Below, one piece after another: positions 18,993-27,977 of a stretch of 64,000 nt of DNA. Source of the DNA: Bdellovibrionales bacterium. Lineage in GTDB: Bacteria; Bdellovibrionota; UBA1018. The notes below the pieces were generated by a model. That model did no database searches. It had not been told where the DNA came from and saw only the letters and a list, made by a program, of their open reading frames with translations. Within the stretch, counting starts at the first letter, position 1. Each line of letters starts with the position of its first letter. The DNA lies in NCBI GenBank assembly GCA_947380295.1, contig CANCQK010000001.1:62001-126000 (forward strand), in the 5' to 3' direction. The translations under genes and the position numbers were made by a program.

Positions 18993-19742
18993 ATGGTTTC
19001 AATTAAATCCGATCGTGAAATTAATTCCATGCGCAAAGCTGGTGCTGCTGTGGCCCAGATTCTCGATGAAATGTGCCAAATGGTTAAGCCTGGCATTACG
19101 ACTTGGGACTTAGATCGGTATGCTGAGAGTCGTTGTAAGGATCTCAAAGTGGTCCCGGCATTCAAGGGATATCATGGATTTCCAGCTTGCGTTTGCATTT
19201 CTGTCAACGATGAGGTAGTTCACGGGATCCCGAGTCGAAAAAAAGTTCTCAACGAGGGAGACATCGTGGGACTGGACTTCGGCGTGAGCATTGATGGCTG
19301 GTTTGGTGATTCGGCGCGGACAGTTCCTGTTGGAAAGGTTTCCGAAGAAGCTAAAAAGCTCATTGAGGTCACACGGGAAAGTCTTTATCGAGGGATCGAG
19401 CAGTGCCGGGAAGGCAATCGAGTCTTCGATATTGGGTACGCTGTGCAGAATTTTGTTGAACAGCACGGGTATGGCGTGGTAAGGGAGTTCGTTGGTCATG
19501 GTATCGGAAAGGCTCTACACGAAGATCCGCAGGTTCCAAACTACGGATCTAAGGGAAAAGGCCTTGCGCTGAAGGTAGGAATGGTTTTAGCGATTGAGCC
19601 AATGATCAACGTCGGTAGTCCAGCTGTGAGGGTTCTCTCAGATGGTTGGACTGCAGTGACGGTGGATCGATCGCTTTCTGCTCATTTTGAACATACGGTG
19701 GCGATTACTCAGACAGGGCCCGAAATTTTAACGGTATTTTGA
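18993..19742 (+). CDS. map: Methionine aminopeptidase type I
   Basis: The enzyme removes the initiator Met from new proteins. Metal ligands are intact: Asp95 (LDFG), Asp106 (GDSA), His169 (GHGIG), Glu202 (IEPM) and Glu233 (FEHT), with the substrate-binding His78 in VVHGIP. 249 residues and no N-terminal SH3 or zinc extension, so it is the short bacterial form. It stands between adk and infA. Confidence 0.97.
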   Translation: MVSIKSDREINSMRKAGAAVAQILDEMCQMVKPGITTWDLDRYAESRCKDLKVVPAFKGYHGFPACVCISVNDEVVHGIPSRKKVLNEGDIVGLDFGVSIDGWFGDSARTVPVGKVSEEAKKLIEVTRESLYRGIEQCREGNRVFDIGYAVQNFVEQHGYGVVREFVGHGIGKALHEDPQVPNYGSKGKGLALKVGMVLAIEPMINVGSPAVRVLSDGWTAVTVDRSLSAHFEHTVAITQTGPEILTVF

Positions 19743-19824
19743 GGATGGGTAAGCTGTCCACAAAAGGGTGACAAAGAGCTCGAGACACCCAAATGAAAGG
19801 TGAGCAAAAAGGTAGTTCGACACT

Positions 19825-20043
19825 ATGGCGAAAGACGATGCGATCCAGGTAGAAGGTACGGTCCTTGAGCCTCTTCCAAATGCGATGTTTAGGGTTGAGC
19901 TGCCGAATGGGCACAAGATTCTAGCTCACATCTCGGGGAAAATGAGGATGAATTACATCAAGATTCTTCCAGGAGACAAAGTCACGGTTGAAATGTCTCC
20001 TTATGATCTCACTCGGGGTCGTATTACGTACCGTGTAAAATAG
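19825..20043 (+). CDS. infA: Translation initiation factor IF-1
   Basis: IF-1 is a 72-residue OB-fold protein that blocks the A site during initiation. Canonical sequence from [11 protein letters not shown] to the GRITYRVK terminus. It follows map after 82 bases and precedes rpmJ by 22, as in many bacteria. Confidence 0.97.
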   Translation: MAKDDAIQVEGTVLEPLPNAMFRVELPNGHKILAHISGKMRMNYIKILPGDKVTVEMSPYDLTRGRITYRVK

Positions 20044-20065
20044 GTTAGAGGTAGGTGGAGATTTT

Positions 20066-20179
20066 ATGAAAGTCCGTGCGTCTGTAAAAAAAGTTTGTGA
20101 CAAGTGTAAGGTGATCCGTCGAAAGGGCGTGGTCCGCGTGATTTGTGAGAATCCGCGCCACAAGCAAAGACAGGGTTAA
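20066..20179 (+). CDS. rpmJ: 50S ribosomal protein L36
   Basis: A 37-residue protein, [17 protein letters not shown] onwards, with the zinc ligands Cys11, Cys14, Cys27 and His32 of the C+ form of L36. GTGGAG precedes the ATG. It is the smallest gene in the cluster and occupies the usual place between infA and rpsM. Confidence 0.95.
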   Translation: MKVRASVKKVCDKCKVIRRKGVVRVICENPRHKQRQG

Positions 20180-20212
20180 ATTTAGTTAGTGTATTGAAAG
20201 GAAGGTAGCAAC

Positions 20213-20596
20213 GTGGCTCGTATCGCGGGAGTTGATCTCCCACGCAATAAGCGGATGGAAGTGGCTTTGACCTACATTTTTGGTATTGGCAAGCCGGCAG
20301 CGCGAAAGATCTTGGCAGAAGCCAATATTGACTTGAGCAAAAAGTCGGATGCGTTGACGGAAGCTGAAGTGGCAAAAGTACGTGAAATTATCGACCGAAC
20401 ACGACAAGTGGAAGGCGATCTTCGACGAGAAGTCAGTCTCAATATCAAGCGACTGGTTGACCTCGGTTGCTATCGTGGAGTGAGACACAGAAGAGGCCTG
20501 CCAGTTCATGGCCAGCGCACTCATTCGAATGCCCGCACTCGTAAGGGCCCTGCAGTTGCTATTGCAGGTAAGAAGTCTGTTAAGGCGATGAAGTAG
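20213..20596 (+). CDS. rpsM: 30S ribosomal protein S13
   Basis: S13 forms bridges from the 30S head to the 50S subunit and touches P-site tRNA. GTG start after AAGGAAGG; the protein reads [13 protein letters not shown], has the helix-two-turn-helix region and the conserved [20 protein letters not shown] tail. 127 residues. Confidence 0.97.
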   Translation: MARIAGVDLPRNKRMEVALTYIFGIGKPAARKILAEANIDLSKKSDALTEAEVAKVREIIDRTRQVEGDLRREVSLNIKRLVDLGCYRGVRHRRGLPVHGQRTHSNARTRKGPAVAIAGKKSVKAMK

Positions 20597-20605
20597 TAGG
20601 TGAAT

Positions 20606-21052
20606 ATGACGGATCAAAAAGCTGAAAAAGTTGAAGCAAAGAAAGACGCTGCCGCTCCAGCTGCTGCTGAGGGCGTAGTCAAGAAAGTGAAAAAGGGAAA
20701 GAAAAACATTTCCAACGGAAACGTTTATATCTTGTCCTCTTTCAACAATACCATCGTGACGATTACCGATGCGATGGGTAACGCAATTTGCTGGTCTAGT
20801 GCCGGCGGTAAGGGCTTTCGGGGATCCCGAAAGAATACCCCATTTGCTGCTCAGGTTGCTGCAGAAGATGCAGGCCGTAAAGCAGTTGAAAATGGAATGC
20901 GAAATGTTCAGGTGTTTGTGAGCGGGCCAGGCGCCGGACGCGAGTCTGCCTTGCGTGCATTGGCATCCGTAGGTTTGCGGGTGAATTTCATCGAAGATGT
21001 CACCCCAATTCCTCATAACGGCTGCCGCCCACCGAAGCGAAGGAGAGTGTAG
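20606..21052 (+). CDS. rpsK: 30S ribosomal protein S11 with N-terminal extension
   Basis: S11 lies on the 30S platform near the E site. The canonical domain starts around residue 30 ([18 protein letters not shown]) and includes [17 protein letters not shown] and the [15 protein letters not shown] terminus. The Lys/Ala/Glu-rich N-terminal stretch of about 30 residues is extra. ATG at 20606 is preferred because TAGGTG lies directly upstream; an in-frame GTG at 20600 lacks a site. Confidence 0.96.
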   Translation: MTDQKAEKVEAKKDAAAPAAAEGVVKKVKKGKKNISNGNVYILSSFNNTIVTITDAMGNAICWSSAGGKGFRGSRKNTPFAAQVAAEDAGRKAVENGMRNVQVFVSGPGAGRESALRALASVGLRVNFIEDVTPIPHNGCRPPKRRRV

Positions 21053-21056
21053 TTTT

Positions 21057-21683
21057 ATGGCTCGTTGTATTGGTTCAGTTTGCCGGCTTTGCCGTCGTGA
21101 AAATCAGAAGCTTTTTCTGAAGGGTGATCGTTGTAACACTGACAAGTGTGCGTTTGAGCGTCGTGGCTATCCGCCGGGACAGCATGGACAAGGTCGTATC
21201 AAATTCTCTGAATACGGTTTGCAGCTTCGTGAGAAGCAGAAGATCAAGAGAATTTATGGTCTTCTCGAAGGTCAGTTCAGAAATCTTTTCGAAAAGGCTG
21301 AGCGCATGAAGGGTGTGACCGGTTCAAACTTGCTCTCGATGCTCGAGAGACGGCTTGATAACGTCGCTTACCGTTCAGGGTTCGCTAACTCTCGTAACGA
21401 AGCTCGCCACTTGGTTCGCCATGGTCATTTCTCCGTAAATGGCCGTCGTGTGGACGTCCCCTCTTTCCTCGTAGGAAAGGGTGATATTGTGGAAGTTCGT
21501 GAAAAGAGCAAGAGTGTTGCTCGAATCGGCGGTGCATTAGAAGCTGCAAAGCGTCGCGAGATCCCACAGTGGTTGGAATTAGACTCTACCGCTATGAAGT
21601 CTCGTGTTCGCGATTTGCCAGCGAGAGATGATGTTACTATGCCGATGCAAGAACGTCTGGTAGTTGAGTTGTATTCCAAGTAA
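21057..21683 (+). CDS. rpsD: 30S ribosomal protein S4, zinc-containing form
   Basis: S4 is a primary 16S rRNA binder and a translational repressor of the alpha operon in E. coli. Cys9, Cys12, Cys26 and Cys31 form the zinc site of C+ S4 proteins, and the S4 RNA-binding domain contains the [19 protein letters not shown] segment. The ATG at 21057 (MARCIG) has AAGGAGAG upstream; the frame is open further 5' but into rpsK, so the longer reading is rejected. 208 residues. Confidence 0.97.
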   Translation: MARCIGSVCRLCRRENQKLFLKGDRCNTDKCAFERRGYPPGQHGQGRIKFSEYGLQLREKQKIKRIYGLLEGQFRNLFEKAERMKGVTGSNLLSMLERRLDNVAYRSGFANSRNEARHLVRHGHFSVNGRRVDVPSFLVGKGDIVEVREKSKSVARIGGALEAAKRREIPQWLELDSTAMKSRVRDLPARDDVTMPMQERLVVELYSK

Positions 21684-21750
21684 GAACTTGAACACTCCCC
21701 GCATGGTTGCATCGCCTCTGGATGCAACGAGGGGATGACAGGAGAATCAA

Positions 21751-22833
21751 ATGTTAGAAAAAAATTGGCGAGATCTCATTAAACCAAAGGGCCTCGATGT
21801 TGACAAAGAAACACTGAGCGCTTCTTATGGCAAATTCATTGCAAAGCCACTCGAAAGAGGCTTCGGATTGACTTTGGGCAATTCGCTTCGAAGGGTTTTG
21901 TTGTCTTCCTTGCAAGGTGCAGCGGTTACCGCTGTTAAGATCGAAGGCGTCGTTCATGAATTCACATCGATTCCTGATGTGAAGGAAGACGTTGCCGAGA
22001 TTATCTTGAACTTGAAAGAAGTGAGATTTCGTTTGCATGGTACCGAGGACGCTACTGTCGTTATCGACAAGAGCGGAGCAGGTCAAATTCTAGCATCTGA
22101 TATCGTTGTTTCGGATCAGGTTGAAGTTTTGAACGGTGATCAGTTGGTTGCTACCGTCGGCAACGGTGGGAGTCTTCGCGCTGAGATTCAAATTTCTCGG
22201 GGCCGTGGCTACCGCGCTGCTGAAGGCAATAAGTCTGAAGATATGCCTTTAGGTTGGATTCCTGTGGATAGCTTCTTCTCTCCAATTCGCCGAGTGAACT
22301 ATACGGTCACTCAGAGCCGTGTTGGACAGCGAACGGACTTTGACAAGCTCACACTTGAGGTGTGGACCGATGGTTCTGTCAATCCTGAAGATGCTGTATC
22401 CCTGGGTTCGAAGATTCTGAAAGATCAGCTTTCTGTATTCCTCAATTTTGAGGAAGAGCCAGAGCCGGTTGCTCAGGCTAGCGAAGAAGGCAGCTCTCAG
22501 TTTAATCCGAACCTGTATCGCTCTGTCGAGGAGCTTGAACTTTCTGTCCGGTCGGCAAATTGCCTTCAGAACGCAAATATCAAGTACATCCACGAGTTGG
22601 TGCAGAAGTCTGAGTCTGAAATGTTGAAGACCAAGAATTTCGGCAGAAAGTCTTTGAATGAAATCAAGGACATTTTGGGTGAAATGGGTCTCAGCTTGGG
22701 TATGAAGTTGGATGGTTTCGTCCCACCAAGTCAGCCGTCTAAGGCTGCTGAAACTGAGTCTGAAGATAGTTCAGATCTCAGCGAAGGCGCCGAAGGCGAT
22801 TTTGATGAAGTGAGTGATGAAATCGAAGAGTAA
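21751..22833 (+). CDS. rpoA: RNA polymerase alpha subunit
   Basis: The alpha dimer scaffolds RNA polymerase and its C-terminal domain contacts UP elements and activators. The N domain has [26 protein letters not shown] sequence and the C domain has the [13 protein letters not shown] and [13 protein letters not shown] blocks. 360 residues, with a last stretch of about 35 acidic/Ser residues beyond the usual end. It is separated from rpsD by 67 bases that include a short inverted repeat (GCATCGCCTCTGGATGC), then rplQ follows after 55. Confidence 0.98.
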   Translation: MLEKNWRDLIKPKGLDVDKETLSASYGKFIAKPLERGFGLTLGNSLRRVLLSSLQGAAVTAVKIEGVVHEFTSIPDVKEDVAEIILNLKEVRFRLHGTEDATVVIDKSGAGQILASDIVVSDQVEVLNGDQLVATVGNGGSLRAEIQISRGRGYRAAEGNKSEDMPLGWIPVDSFFSPIRRVNYTVTQSRVGQRTDFDKLTLEVWTDGSVNPEDAVSLGSKILKDQLSVFLNFEEEPEPVAQASEEGSSQFNPNLYRSVEELELSVRSANCLQNANIKYIHELVQKSESEMLKTKNFGRKSLNEIKDILGEMGLSLGMKLDGFVPPSQPSKAAETESEDSSDLSEGAEGDFDEVSDEIEE

Positions 22834-22888
22834 ATCGTAAGGCTTTGGCCCCAGGTTTTGTTGGGCTCAGGTTGTATTAGGAGTTGTT

Positions 22889-23485
22889 ATGAGACACAAC
22901 GTAGATGGTCGTAAGTTTGGGAGAAATACTTCTCACCGCGCAGCGATGTTTAGAAACATGGCTAACTCGGTGATCGATAAGGAACAGGTGGTTACCACCG
23001 TTCAGAAGGCAAAAGAAGTCAGGCGAGTCGTGGATCGTTTGATCACCTTAGGGAAGTCCGGGTCTCCGGCCTCCCGTCGTTTGGCCTTCGATCGTACTCG
23101 AGATAATGGCGTAGTTTTAAAGCTTTTCTCGACGTTAGCCGACCGCTATAAGAACCGCGCTGGCGGTTATACTCGCGTGTTGAAAATGTCGGATCGTCGC
23201 TGGGGCGATGCAGCTGAAATGGCTGTGATCGAACTAGTTGATCATCCTGTGATCGACCGCAAGCGTAAAGTCAAGGCAGCCGGTTCAGAGGATGCAAGTG
23301 CAGAGGGAGCCGATAAAAAGGAAGTCGCTGCTCAAGATCCTTTCAATCGGTTTCGTCGTCTCTTCAATCCTAAGTCCAAGGTGAAGGGTGCGGGGCACGT
23401 TGCAGGCGCAAAGACCAAGAGTGCAGCGGGAAGAAAATCTCCTGCCGCAGGCGGAAGCAACAAGTCCGGCGGAAGCAGCAGTTAA
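22889..23485 (+). CDS. rplQ: 50S ribosomal protein L17 with long C-terminal tail
   Basis: L17 lies near the tunnel exit. The canonical part (about 1-125) begins [17 protein letters not shown] and holds the [17 protein letters not shown] block. About 70 further residues form a Lys/Ala/Gly/Ser-rich tail, giving 198 residues. It is the last gene of the ribosomal cluster and is followed by a strong terminator. Confidence 0.96.
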   Translation: MRHNVDGRKFGRNTSHRAAMFRNMANSVIDKEQVVTTVQKAKEVRRVVDRLITLGKSGSPASRRLAFDRTRDNGVVLKLFSTLADRYKNRAGGYTRVLKMSDRRWGDAAEMAVIELVDHPVIDRKRKVKAAGSEDASAEGADKKEVAAQDPFNRFRRLFNPKSKVKGAGHVAGAKTKSAAGRKSPAAGGSNKSGGSSS

Positions 23486-23506
23486 TCTGTTCTTCAAATG
23501 GTATTA

Positions 23507-23551
23507 GCAAAAGGCCCGAGAGGTTCTACCTCTCGGGCCTTTTGCATTTTT
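23507..23551. terminator. Strong terminator between rplQ and the convergent protease gene
   Basis: A 17-base perfect stem (23507-23523 with 23529-23545, 5-base loop TTCTA) contains GGCCCGAGAGG and is followed by ATTTTT. The stem includes AAAA/TTTT ends, so it can work on both strands, serving rplQ (+) and the protease gene (-) that ends at 23562. Confidence 0.92.
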
Positions 23552-23561
23552 GGGGCCTCGA

Positions 23562-25127
23562 TTAGTTATTGATGAGCCCGAGATTCTCAAAGTCTGCAAT
23601 TGCCTGAACGGCCAGGAGATTTGTAGCTAGATACTCTCCTGGTAAATACACGTACCCTGCATCGCCCCATTTGGTGCCCCATTGGTTTTTCACGATAAAG
23701 TAGCCTGTTAGCGGATGATCACCAGTTGCACTTTCTTTTGTGGGGTTTACGGGAGCATTAGGGAGTTTAGCGAGGAGATCGGTCCGAGAAACGTAACCCA
23801 CGAGGGCGACGGCGTGATAGCCAATGATTTGGTCAGCGTTGTTTGGATCGGGGTTCGCTTCTGGAACGTCTGCAAAGCCATTTTTTATTGCTAGAAATCG
23901 ATTGGTCACAGCCATACTTGCAATGAGAGGCTGACCAGCGCTGAGATAGGCTGAAAGGATCTGAAGTGATCCTTTCGGATCTGATAAATTCCAGAGTTCG
24001 ACGTAGTCTTTTACACGAACGCCTCGGCTTGCGGAGCGCACTGCAGTGGCGTAGCCACATCTAAACTGTGCATCGAACAGTGAACAGACGAGTTCACCTT
24101 GGTGGATTGTATTTGAGCAGACCCCAGAGTAGCCATCACAAACACGACTCATGATTTGCTTAGAGGGGTCGTCTCTCGATATCGTTAATTTAGTTTGGAG
24201 AGACCCATTGTATTCCCAGTCTGATTCGAGCGGAAACAGGTAGGAATAGAGTTTGGCATTGTTGAGCATGTCACTCGTGACGTATCCATCCGTCTGGCTG
24301 TTGGCAACTGTAGGTAGAGCTGGAACGTAGTCACTTGACCACAGCATCTTACTTTGATTGTAAAGGGATTGCTCGGAGATGTTGATCCAAATGTGATCCC
24401 GTGCCGCAACAGCAGACTCAAGAACCGAGGCGGTTGCAAAGGCAGTGCAGGAGCCTCGCTTCCCCTGATCCTTGACACAGGTTAGGTAGGGCTTTAGAGG
24501 CCAGTTAAGTTGGCTCAGGATGCCTGAGGGAGACGGTGTGGATGCCCCTTGTTTTCCTAGGTCGAGGCCGTGCTTTGATCCGATCTCTTGTGAGCAGGAT
24601 TGAGGTTGGGGTGGTCCGCTCCGATCCGATAGAAGCGCTGGCGGGTATGGAGCGAGCTGGGTGAGCTGGGTGAGCTGGGTGAGCTGTAGGTTCATCAAGC
24701 TTTCATTGAAGGGCGAGGACCGCATCTGGAGGTTTCGGGCTAAGGTTCTTGCCGCAAACTCAGCTCCCAAGAGCCTGACAGGAAGGAGGGATCCCGAGGG
24801 CAGTTGTACGTTAGCATCAATTTCATTGGGCGATGTCAATTGAAGTAGTCCGTTTGTCTCTGGTAGGCGCGCTGCAATCTCATCTCGCAAGCTGGCTAAA
24901 TTGGGGGATATGTCTCTATTTTCTGAAAGTGCGATTCGAGCAGTGGGAATAGAGATGGGAATCAGGCGCCCAGCTTTGATCTCGTTTTGGAATTCACTTG
25001 CTGTAATGACTCGTGCATTCGCGGGAGGTTGTGGCAACTGGGGTTTCTTTTTTGCGGCTGCACTTCCAGTTTGCACAAGCATGGGGCTGGCGATGAAAAT
25101 TGTCATGAGTATAAATTTTGTTTTCAT
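23562..25127 (-). CDS. Secreted papain-family (C1) cysteine protease
   Basis: An exported protease by motif. Residues 1-23 form a Sec signal peptide (MKTKFILMTIFIASPMLVQTGSA). After a long propeptide-like region the C1 catalytic domain begins near 205: Gln in KDQG with the catalytic Cys227 in GSCTAF, His438 in GYHAVALVGY and Asn481 in KNQWGTKWG, in papain order. Papain enzymes have Trp after the Cys (CWAF); here it is Thr. The distance from Cys to His is larger than in papain, with several extra Cys residues between, so insertions are present. A QLT repeat is encoded by a 9-base tandem repeat before the catalytic domain. Function may be in prey or protein digestion; that is inference. 521 residues. 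Confidence 0.85.
   Translation of the reverse strand: MKTKFILMTIFIASPMLVQTGSAAAKKKPQLPQPPANARVITASEFQNEIKAGRLIPISIPTARIALSENRDISPNLASLRDEIAARLPETNGLLQLTSPNEIDANVQLPSGSLLPVRLLGAEFAARTLARNLQMRSSPFNESLMNLQLTQLTQLTQLAPYPPALLSDRSGPPQPQSCSQEIGSKHGLDLGKQGASTPSPSGILSQLNWPLKPYLTCVKDQGKRGSCTAFATASVLESAVAARDHIWINISEQSLYNQSKMLWSSDYVPALPTVANSQTDGYVTSDMLNNAKLYSYLFPLESDWEYNGSLQTKLTISRDDPSKQIMSRVCDGYSGVCSNTIHQGELVCSLFDAQFRCGYATAVRSASRGVRVKDYVELWNLSDPKGSLQILSAYLSAGQPLIASMAVTNRFLAIKNGFADVPEANPDPNNADQIIGYHAVALVGYVSRTDLLAKLPNAPVNPTKESATGDHPLTGYFIVKNQWGTKWGDAGYVYLPGEYLATNLLAVQAIADFENLGLINN
24654..24686. repeat. 9-bp tandem repeat inside the protease gene
   Basis: GAGCTGGGT is repeated three times and followed by a partial copy (GAGCTG). 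On the coding strand it encodes a Gln-Leu-Thr run, QLTQLTQLTQL, in the propeptide region. Unit length is a multiple of three, so copy changes would keep the frame. Confidence 0.9.
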
Positions 25128-25234
25128 TTGGCCCTCAGTTTGAAGTTCGTATCTTTAATTATCTGTACTGCGAGCTCATTTTGACAACGTTAATTTATTT
25201 TAAATCTATTAAATTTACGGTGTTTAGTTCGCTG

Positions 25235-25256
25235 GTGTGTTGGAAATTTGACACAC
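25235..25256. repeat. Inverted repeat upstream of the unknown exported gene
   Basis: GTGTGT (25235-25240) and ACACAC (25251-25256) flank a 10-base centre in the 188-base AT-rich divergent region between the protease gene and the gene at 25316. It could be an operator; nothing else in the gap is clear apart from a nearby TTGACA without a matching -10 box. Confidence 0.3.
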
Positions 25257-25315
25257 TAAATAGTGCAACAAAAAATGAAATAGATATGTAAAATTAGACT
25301 TGAGGTTATGCAGGT

Positions 25316-26635
25316 ATGCGGGCTTTTAGGGTGCTGACCAAATTCGTTGTTTTTGGGGGACTTTTGTTTTTTAAGGTTCCACTTTTTGTCTATGCCCAGG
25401 AACAAGTGCCTGTTTCCTCGGGTGTTAGTTTTCTTCCCAAGGATGATCAAAGAGCTAAGATTTATGGTGATCCAAATTTTAAAGAGGGTGGCCAGAGTCT
25501 ATTTCATGGCAAGGCTAACCAGAATCTGACTCTCCAGATTGATTATATAGAGCAAAAAATAGCGTTTTTGCAAAGTCCCGTAGATTCTCAGGTGGCCAAT
25601 CGGAGTAGTATTCTTAGGGAAAAGTTTAAACTGACGAACGGATTTTGTGGTCCAATGCCCCCTCCGGGCCTTATTGATAGCGATACAGAAGAGGATTTAG
25701 ATCAGTGCATCAGGCAGTACGCTGTTTTGATGGAGTTTTGGAAGATGAAGGCACACTCCAGTATTGGAGAAAACAATGACTCTCGAGTCAAGCTCCAATG
25801 CTCAAGCATTGCTCCTGACGGGGCTTGCGTGAGTGCAGCTGATGGAGTCGTCTTTGGAGTTCCGTCAGAGTCGGGTGAAGGTAAGAAGAGAGAGCAAAAT
25901 CCAGCCTTTGCGACTGCGGCCCAGCTTGCAGCTTTTGCCAAAGCAAAGGAAATTTATCGACTGGAGGATACTGCGAATCAGGACTGGGAAAGGAAAATGT
26001 TTGATGTTTTGGCTCCCACCCCGGCCGAGTTTAAAAATTACCAGAGTGTGGTAATGGCTGGATCCCTGATTGAGACCTCTAGAGGACGGGCAAAGTCAGG
26101 ACCTACGTCCGGTGTTCAACATGATGCTGCTCGTCTTCAAGCGGCTCAAAAACTTTGGAATAAACTGAGGTTACGGCTAGCTCAGCGTTTTCAGGGACAG
26201 GCGGCTCCCCCAATGAGCGGGGCGGTGATTCGCAAAGAGTTCATCCAAGAGTTTGAGGCGCAAGTAGCTCCAAATCAGAGGTCCATTAGTCGTTGGATTT
26301 ACGATCAAGCGAGGGGAGAAAATGTGGATTATACAAATTCAGGTTATAGTCGGGCTAAGTCGAAATTAGCTTCCGGAAATTTGGGTAGTACTCATTCAAT
26401 TAGGTCTGGGAAAAATGGGACAAATGGTCCTCAAAATGATCCAAAGAGCCTAAATCTGGTACCCACCCGCACGGGACCCGCCGATCCTAGTTCGGGTTAT
26501 CTCGGGAATGAGAAAGTCATTGTCCCAGCGCCTGGTACAGGGTCACAGCCTCTGGCAGAGCACTCAGTGACATTTAGCCCTTCTCGCGGTTTAAAGACCG
26601 ATGAACTTCAGAAACTTCAGCAGGACCTGGATTAG
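25316..26635 (+). CDS. Exported protein of unknown function
   Basis: A 439-residue product with an N-terminal signal peptide (about 1-27, ending VYAQE). I recognise no family. The mature part has a mostly helical, charged composition, few Cys (for example in NGFCGPMPPPG and the LQCSS...GACVS stretch) and a Ser/Gly/Asn/Pro-rich, probably disordered C-terminal third from about 330. The ATG is preceded by GAGGTT/CAGG. It is divergent from the secreted protease and convergent with the thioredoxin-like lipoprotein gene, with only 18 bases between stops. Codon use looks like its neighbours. Confidence 0.7.
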   Translation: MRAFRVLTKFVVFGGLLFFKVPLFVYAQEQVPVSSGVSFLPKDDQRAKIYGDPNFKEGGQSLFHGKANQNLTLQIDYIEQKIAFLQSPVDSQVANRSSILREKFKLTNGFCGPMPPPGLIDSDTEEDLDQCIRQYAVLMEFWKMKAHSSIGENNDSRVKLQCSSIAPDGACVSAADGVVFGVPSESGEGKKREQNPAFATAAQLAAFAKAKEIYRLEDTANQDWERKMFDVLAPTPAEFKNYQSVVMAGSLIETSRGRAKSGPTSGVQHDAARLQAAQKLWNKLRLRLAQRFQGQAAPPMSGAVIRKEFIQEFEAQVAPNQRSISRWIYDQARGENVDYTNSGYSRAKSKLASGNLGSTHSIRSGKNGTNGPQNDPKSLNLVPTRTGPADPSSGYLGNEKVIVPAPGTGSQPLAEHSVTFSPSRGLKTDELQKLQQDLD

Positions 26636-26653
26636 AGGTTCTGCTGGATCCTG

Positions 26654-27265
26654 TTAGATTTGAAGGAGTTTAGAGAAAAAACCAACGACCTGCGGGTCAG
26701 ACCAGGTCTGAGGACCCACCCATTTTGTAATAATTTTTTGATCTGGATTGATGAGGTAAGTTTCCGGAAACTGAAATGAACCGTAGGCGTCAGAAGTCTT
26801 AGCGGATGGGTCAATTAGGGAAATAATCCCCTTCGGAATTTTTGAATTGGGCAATAGTTTTTCGATCGCTTCCCAGTTCGGATCAAGACTGACTGCAATA
26901 AATTGAATCGGCTTTTCGTTAAATCTAGAACCGAATTCAATCCATTCGGAAATTTCGGATTGGCAGGGAGGACACCAAGCAGCCCAGAAGTGAAGAACGA
27001 TCCATTTTCCTTTGAATTTTTGCAGTGAGTAAGGATTTCCTGAGTGATCGCTGAGTGAAAAAGCTGGAGCGGTGCGTAAAGTTTGCTGCGTTGAGTTGGC
27101 TTGAGCCTTGGGAGGGGGAATGCTTACTGTGTCGGTTGCTTTCAGGTCCTTGCTCACGCCCTCTAGTCTTGGTTTCTGTTCCCGTGTGCAGGCCGAAAGG
27201 AGCAATATGGCGAGGGTGGTGATTTGCAAAAATGAGGTGCCTTGTGCTCTAAATGTTGAAATCAT
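26654..27265 (-). CDS. TlpA/ResA-like thioredoxin-fold lipoprotein
   Basis: A membrane-anchored periplasmic thiol-disulfide protein by motif. It has a lipobox LSAC with Cys26 as lipid attachment site, a linker of about 40 residues, then a thioredoxin fold with the active site WCPPC (Trp97-Cys98-Pro-Pro-Cys101) and the cis-Pro strand FPETYLIN. This pattern fits the TlpA/ResA group that reduces apocytochrome c or other periplasmic proteins. 203 residues. The precise partner cannot be told, since no cytochrome maturation gene is nearby. Confidence 0.85.
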   Translation of the reverse strand: MISTFRAQGTSFLQITTLAILLLSACTREQKPRLEGVSKDLKATDTVSIPPPKAQANSTQQTLRTAPAFSLSDHSGNPYSLQKFKGKWIVLHFWAAWCPPCQSEISEWIEFGSRFNEKPIQFIAVSLDPNWEAIEKLLPNSKIPKGIISLIDPSAKTSDAYGSFQFPETYLINPDQKIITKWVGPQTWSDPQVVGFFSKLLQI

Positions 27266-27375
27266 TTTAGTTTACCTTGACTGGGAGCTTCATAAAATAT
27301 TTTTCTTTTAACGGGTTTTATCTAGCCCCGGCGGAGAAGAGGTTGCAAGCTGTTTCGAATAGTATTTATAATAAA

Positions 27376-27933
27376 ATGATGAGCCATGCACTCGTGCTCA
27401 ACGCTTCGTTTGAGCCACTTCATATTGTTACCTGGCAGCGGGCACTTCAACTCCTTTTTCAAGGTAAAGTTGAGGTTGTCGAGGAATCTGATAAGGAAGT
27501 ACGGACAGTTCGATTCACGATGAAGGTTCCTGCAGTGCTCCGACTCCTTCATTATGTCCCGCTGACCCGCAAGAAGGAGATCGTCCGGTTCTCCAGGCTG
27601 AACATTTTTTTGCGCGATCAATGCACCTGTCAATATTGCGGTAAGGCATTTGGGAGGAATCAGCTGACATTGGATCACGTGATTCCCATTGTGCAGGGCG
27701 GGAAAAAAAGTTGGGAAAATATAGTGACCGCTTGTAAGCCTTGTAATCAGAGGAAGGGTGGGCATACACCAGTTCAAGCAGGGCTTCATCTGATCCGTAA
27801 GCCTAAGCAGCCAATGTGGCTCCCCACGGCAAGCTTGCAGCTAGGGATTTCAAAAACCCCAGAGCGGTGGAAAATTTACCTCAAGTTAGAAAAACGGCGG
27901 CCTGGTAGTTCGATAGATGATCTGGATGACTAG
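27376..27933 (+). CDS. HNH endonuclease family protein
   Basis: A short HNH protein of the common bacterial group whose N terminus reads like LVLNASFEPLHIVTWQRA. The zinc-binding CQYCGK and CKPCNQRKG pairs bracket the HNH core LTLDHVIPIVQGGKKSWENIV. Two adjacent ATG codons (27376, 27379) begin the conserved part; the frame is open back to a TTG at 27277 but that stretch is not like the family. 185 residues. Such proteins are usually single chromosomal genes with unproven role in DNA processing; no restriction partner is next to it. Confidence 0.8.
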   Translation: MMSHALVLNASFEPLHIVTWQRALQLLFQGKVEVVEESDKEVRTVRFTMKVPAVLRLLHYVPLTRKKEIVRFSRLNIFLRDQCTCQYCGKAFGRNQLTLDHVIPIVQGGKKSWENIVTACKPCNQRKGGHTPVQAGLHLIRKPKQPMWLPTASLQLGISKTPERWKIYLKLEKRRPGSSIDDLDD

Positions 27934-27977
27934 ACGGGTTGAGCCAAACGCTATGTTGATAGGATAGGACCTTTGAT

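Noticed and set aside
20997..21056. S4 starting inside rpsK
   Set aside because: Canonical S4 starts MARCIG at 21057 with AAGGAG upstream; the extra frame is the rpsK coding region read out of phase.
25180..25215. Sigma-70 promoter with TTGACA before the exported gene at 25316
   Set aside because: The TTGACA near 25180 has no acceptable -10 box at 16-18 bases; the area is AT-rich and matches by chance are likely.
27277..27375. Extended N terminus of the HNH protein from TTG 27277
   Set aside because: The residues before the MMSHALVLNASFEP stretch do not fit the family and overlap the promoter region of the divergent lipoprotein gene.
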